Assembly: GCA_018064165.1 (NCBI GenBank)
Contig: JAGOZV010000043.1
Span: 1-5,037 of the forward strand
DNA from: Candidatus Saccharimonadota bacterium
Lineage (GTDB): Bacteria; Patescibacteriota; Saccharimonadia; Saccharimonadales; Saccharimonadaceae
Reading direction: 5' to 3'
DNA length: 5,037 nucleotides
Positions 5,033 through 5,037 of this stretch are shown here, piece by piece; position 1 is the first letter of the stretch, and each line of letters opens with the position of its first letter. The position numbers were made by a program, and so were the translations under genes. A model generated the notes under the pieces. The model did no database searches. It was not told the DNA's origin and saw only the letters and a program-made list of their open reading frames with translations.

Positions 5033-5037
5033 TTTGC

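Noticed and set aside
1..5037. CRISPR array, transposon ends, attachment sites or tRNA genes
   Set aside because: No regularly spaced repeats, no terminal inverted repeats with a transposase, and no tRNA-like cloverleaf or TTCGA-type arm were seen on either strand.

Overview
All genes in this window read on the minus strand, so transcription runs from high to low coordinates. The sequence is AT-rich and tightly packed, with good Shine-Dalgarno sites and the ordinary bacterial code; TGA is used as a stop inside an ATGA overlap, which argues against the UGA-recoding lineages. The GroEL N-terminus, the pair of short FemX-like ligases and the gene packing suggest a Candidate Phyla Radiation (Patescibacteria) genome, most likely Saccharibacteria (TM7). 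That placement rests on recalled protein similarity and is moderately confident.

Region 1 (5037 to 1112) is a four-gene cassette: an alpha/beta hydrolase, a DegT/DnrJ/EryC1/StrS-type PLP aminotransferase, and two tandem FemA/FemB/FemX-family aminoacyltransferases. The junctions are a 4-base ATGA overlap, a 14-base overlap and a 3-base gap, so the genes are almost certainly co-transcribed and translationally coupled. By analogy with FemA/FemB and MurM/MurN, the two ligases may add successive amino acids to a cell-wall precursor or other surface acceptor. The roles of the aminotransferase and hydrolase are not determined by sequence; they could supply or remodel an amino-bearing building block.

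Region 2 (about 1089 to 736) is a one-gene unit. It has a TTGACA-N17-TATGCT promoter, a perfect 17-bp palindrome at the predicted transcription start, an AGGAGG ribosome site and a 78-residue protein with a Cys/His pattern that looks zinc-binding. The gene is richer in G+C than its neighbours (about 48% by hand count) and its RNA can fold into several stems. Two hairpins lie at its 3' end.

Region 3 (716 to 1) is the heat-shock chaperonin operon groES-groEL. It is led by a perfect CIRCE operator (TTAGCACTC-N9-GAGTGCTAA) overlapping the -35 box of a near-consensus sigma-70 promoter, so HrcA repression is expected. groES is complete at 88 residues with a shortened roof loop. groEL is cut by the window edge after 123 residues and carries a 5-residue insertion relative to E. 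coli GroEL. No tRNA, rRNA, CRISPR array or mobile element was seen, and there is no gene-free stretch over 300 bases.
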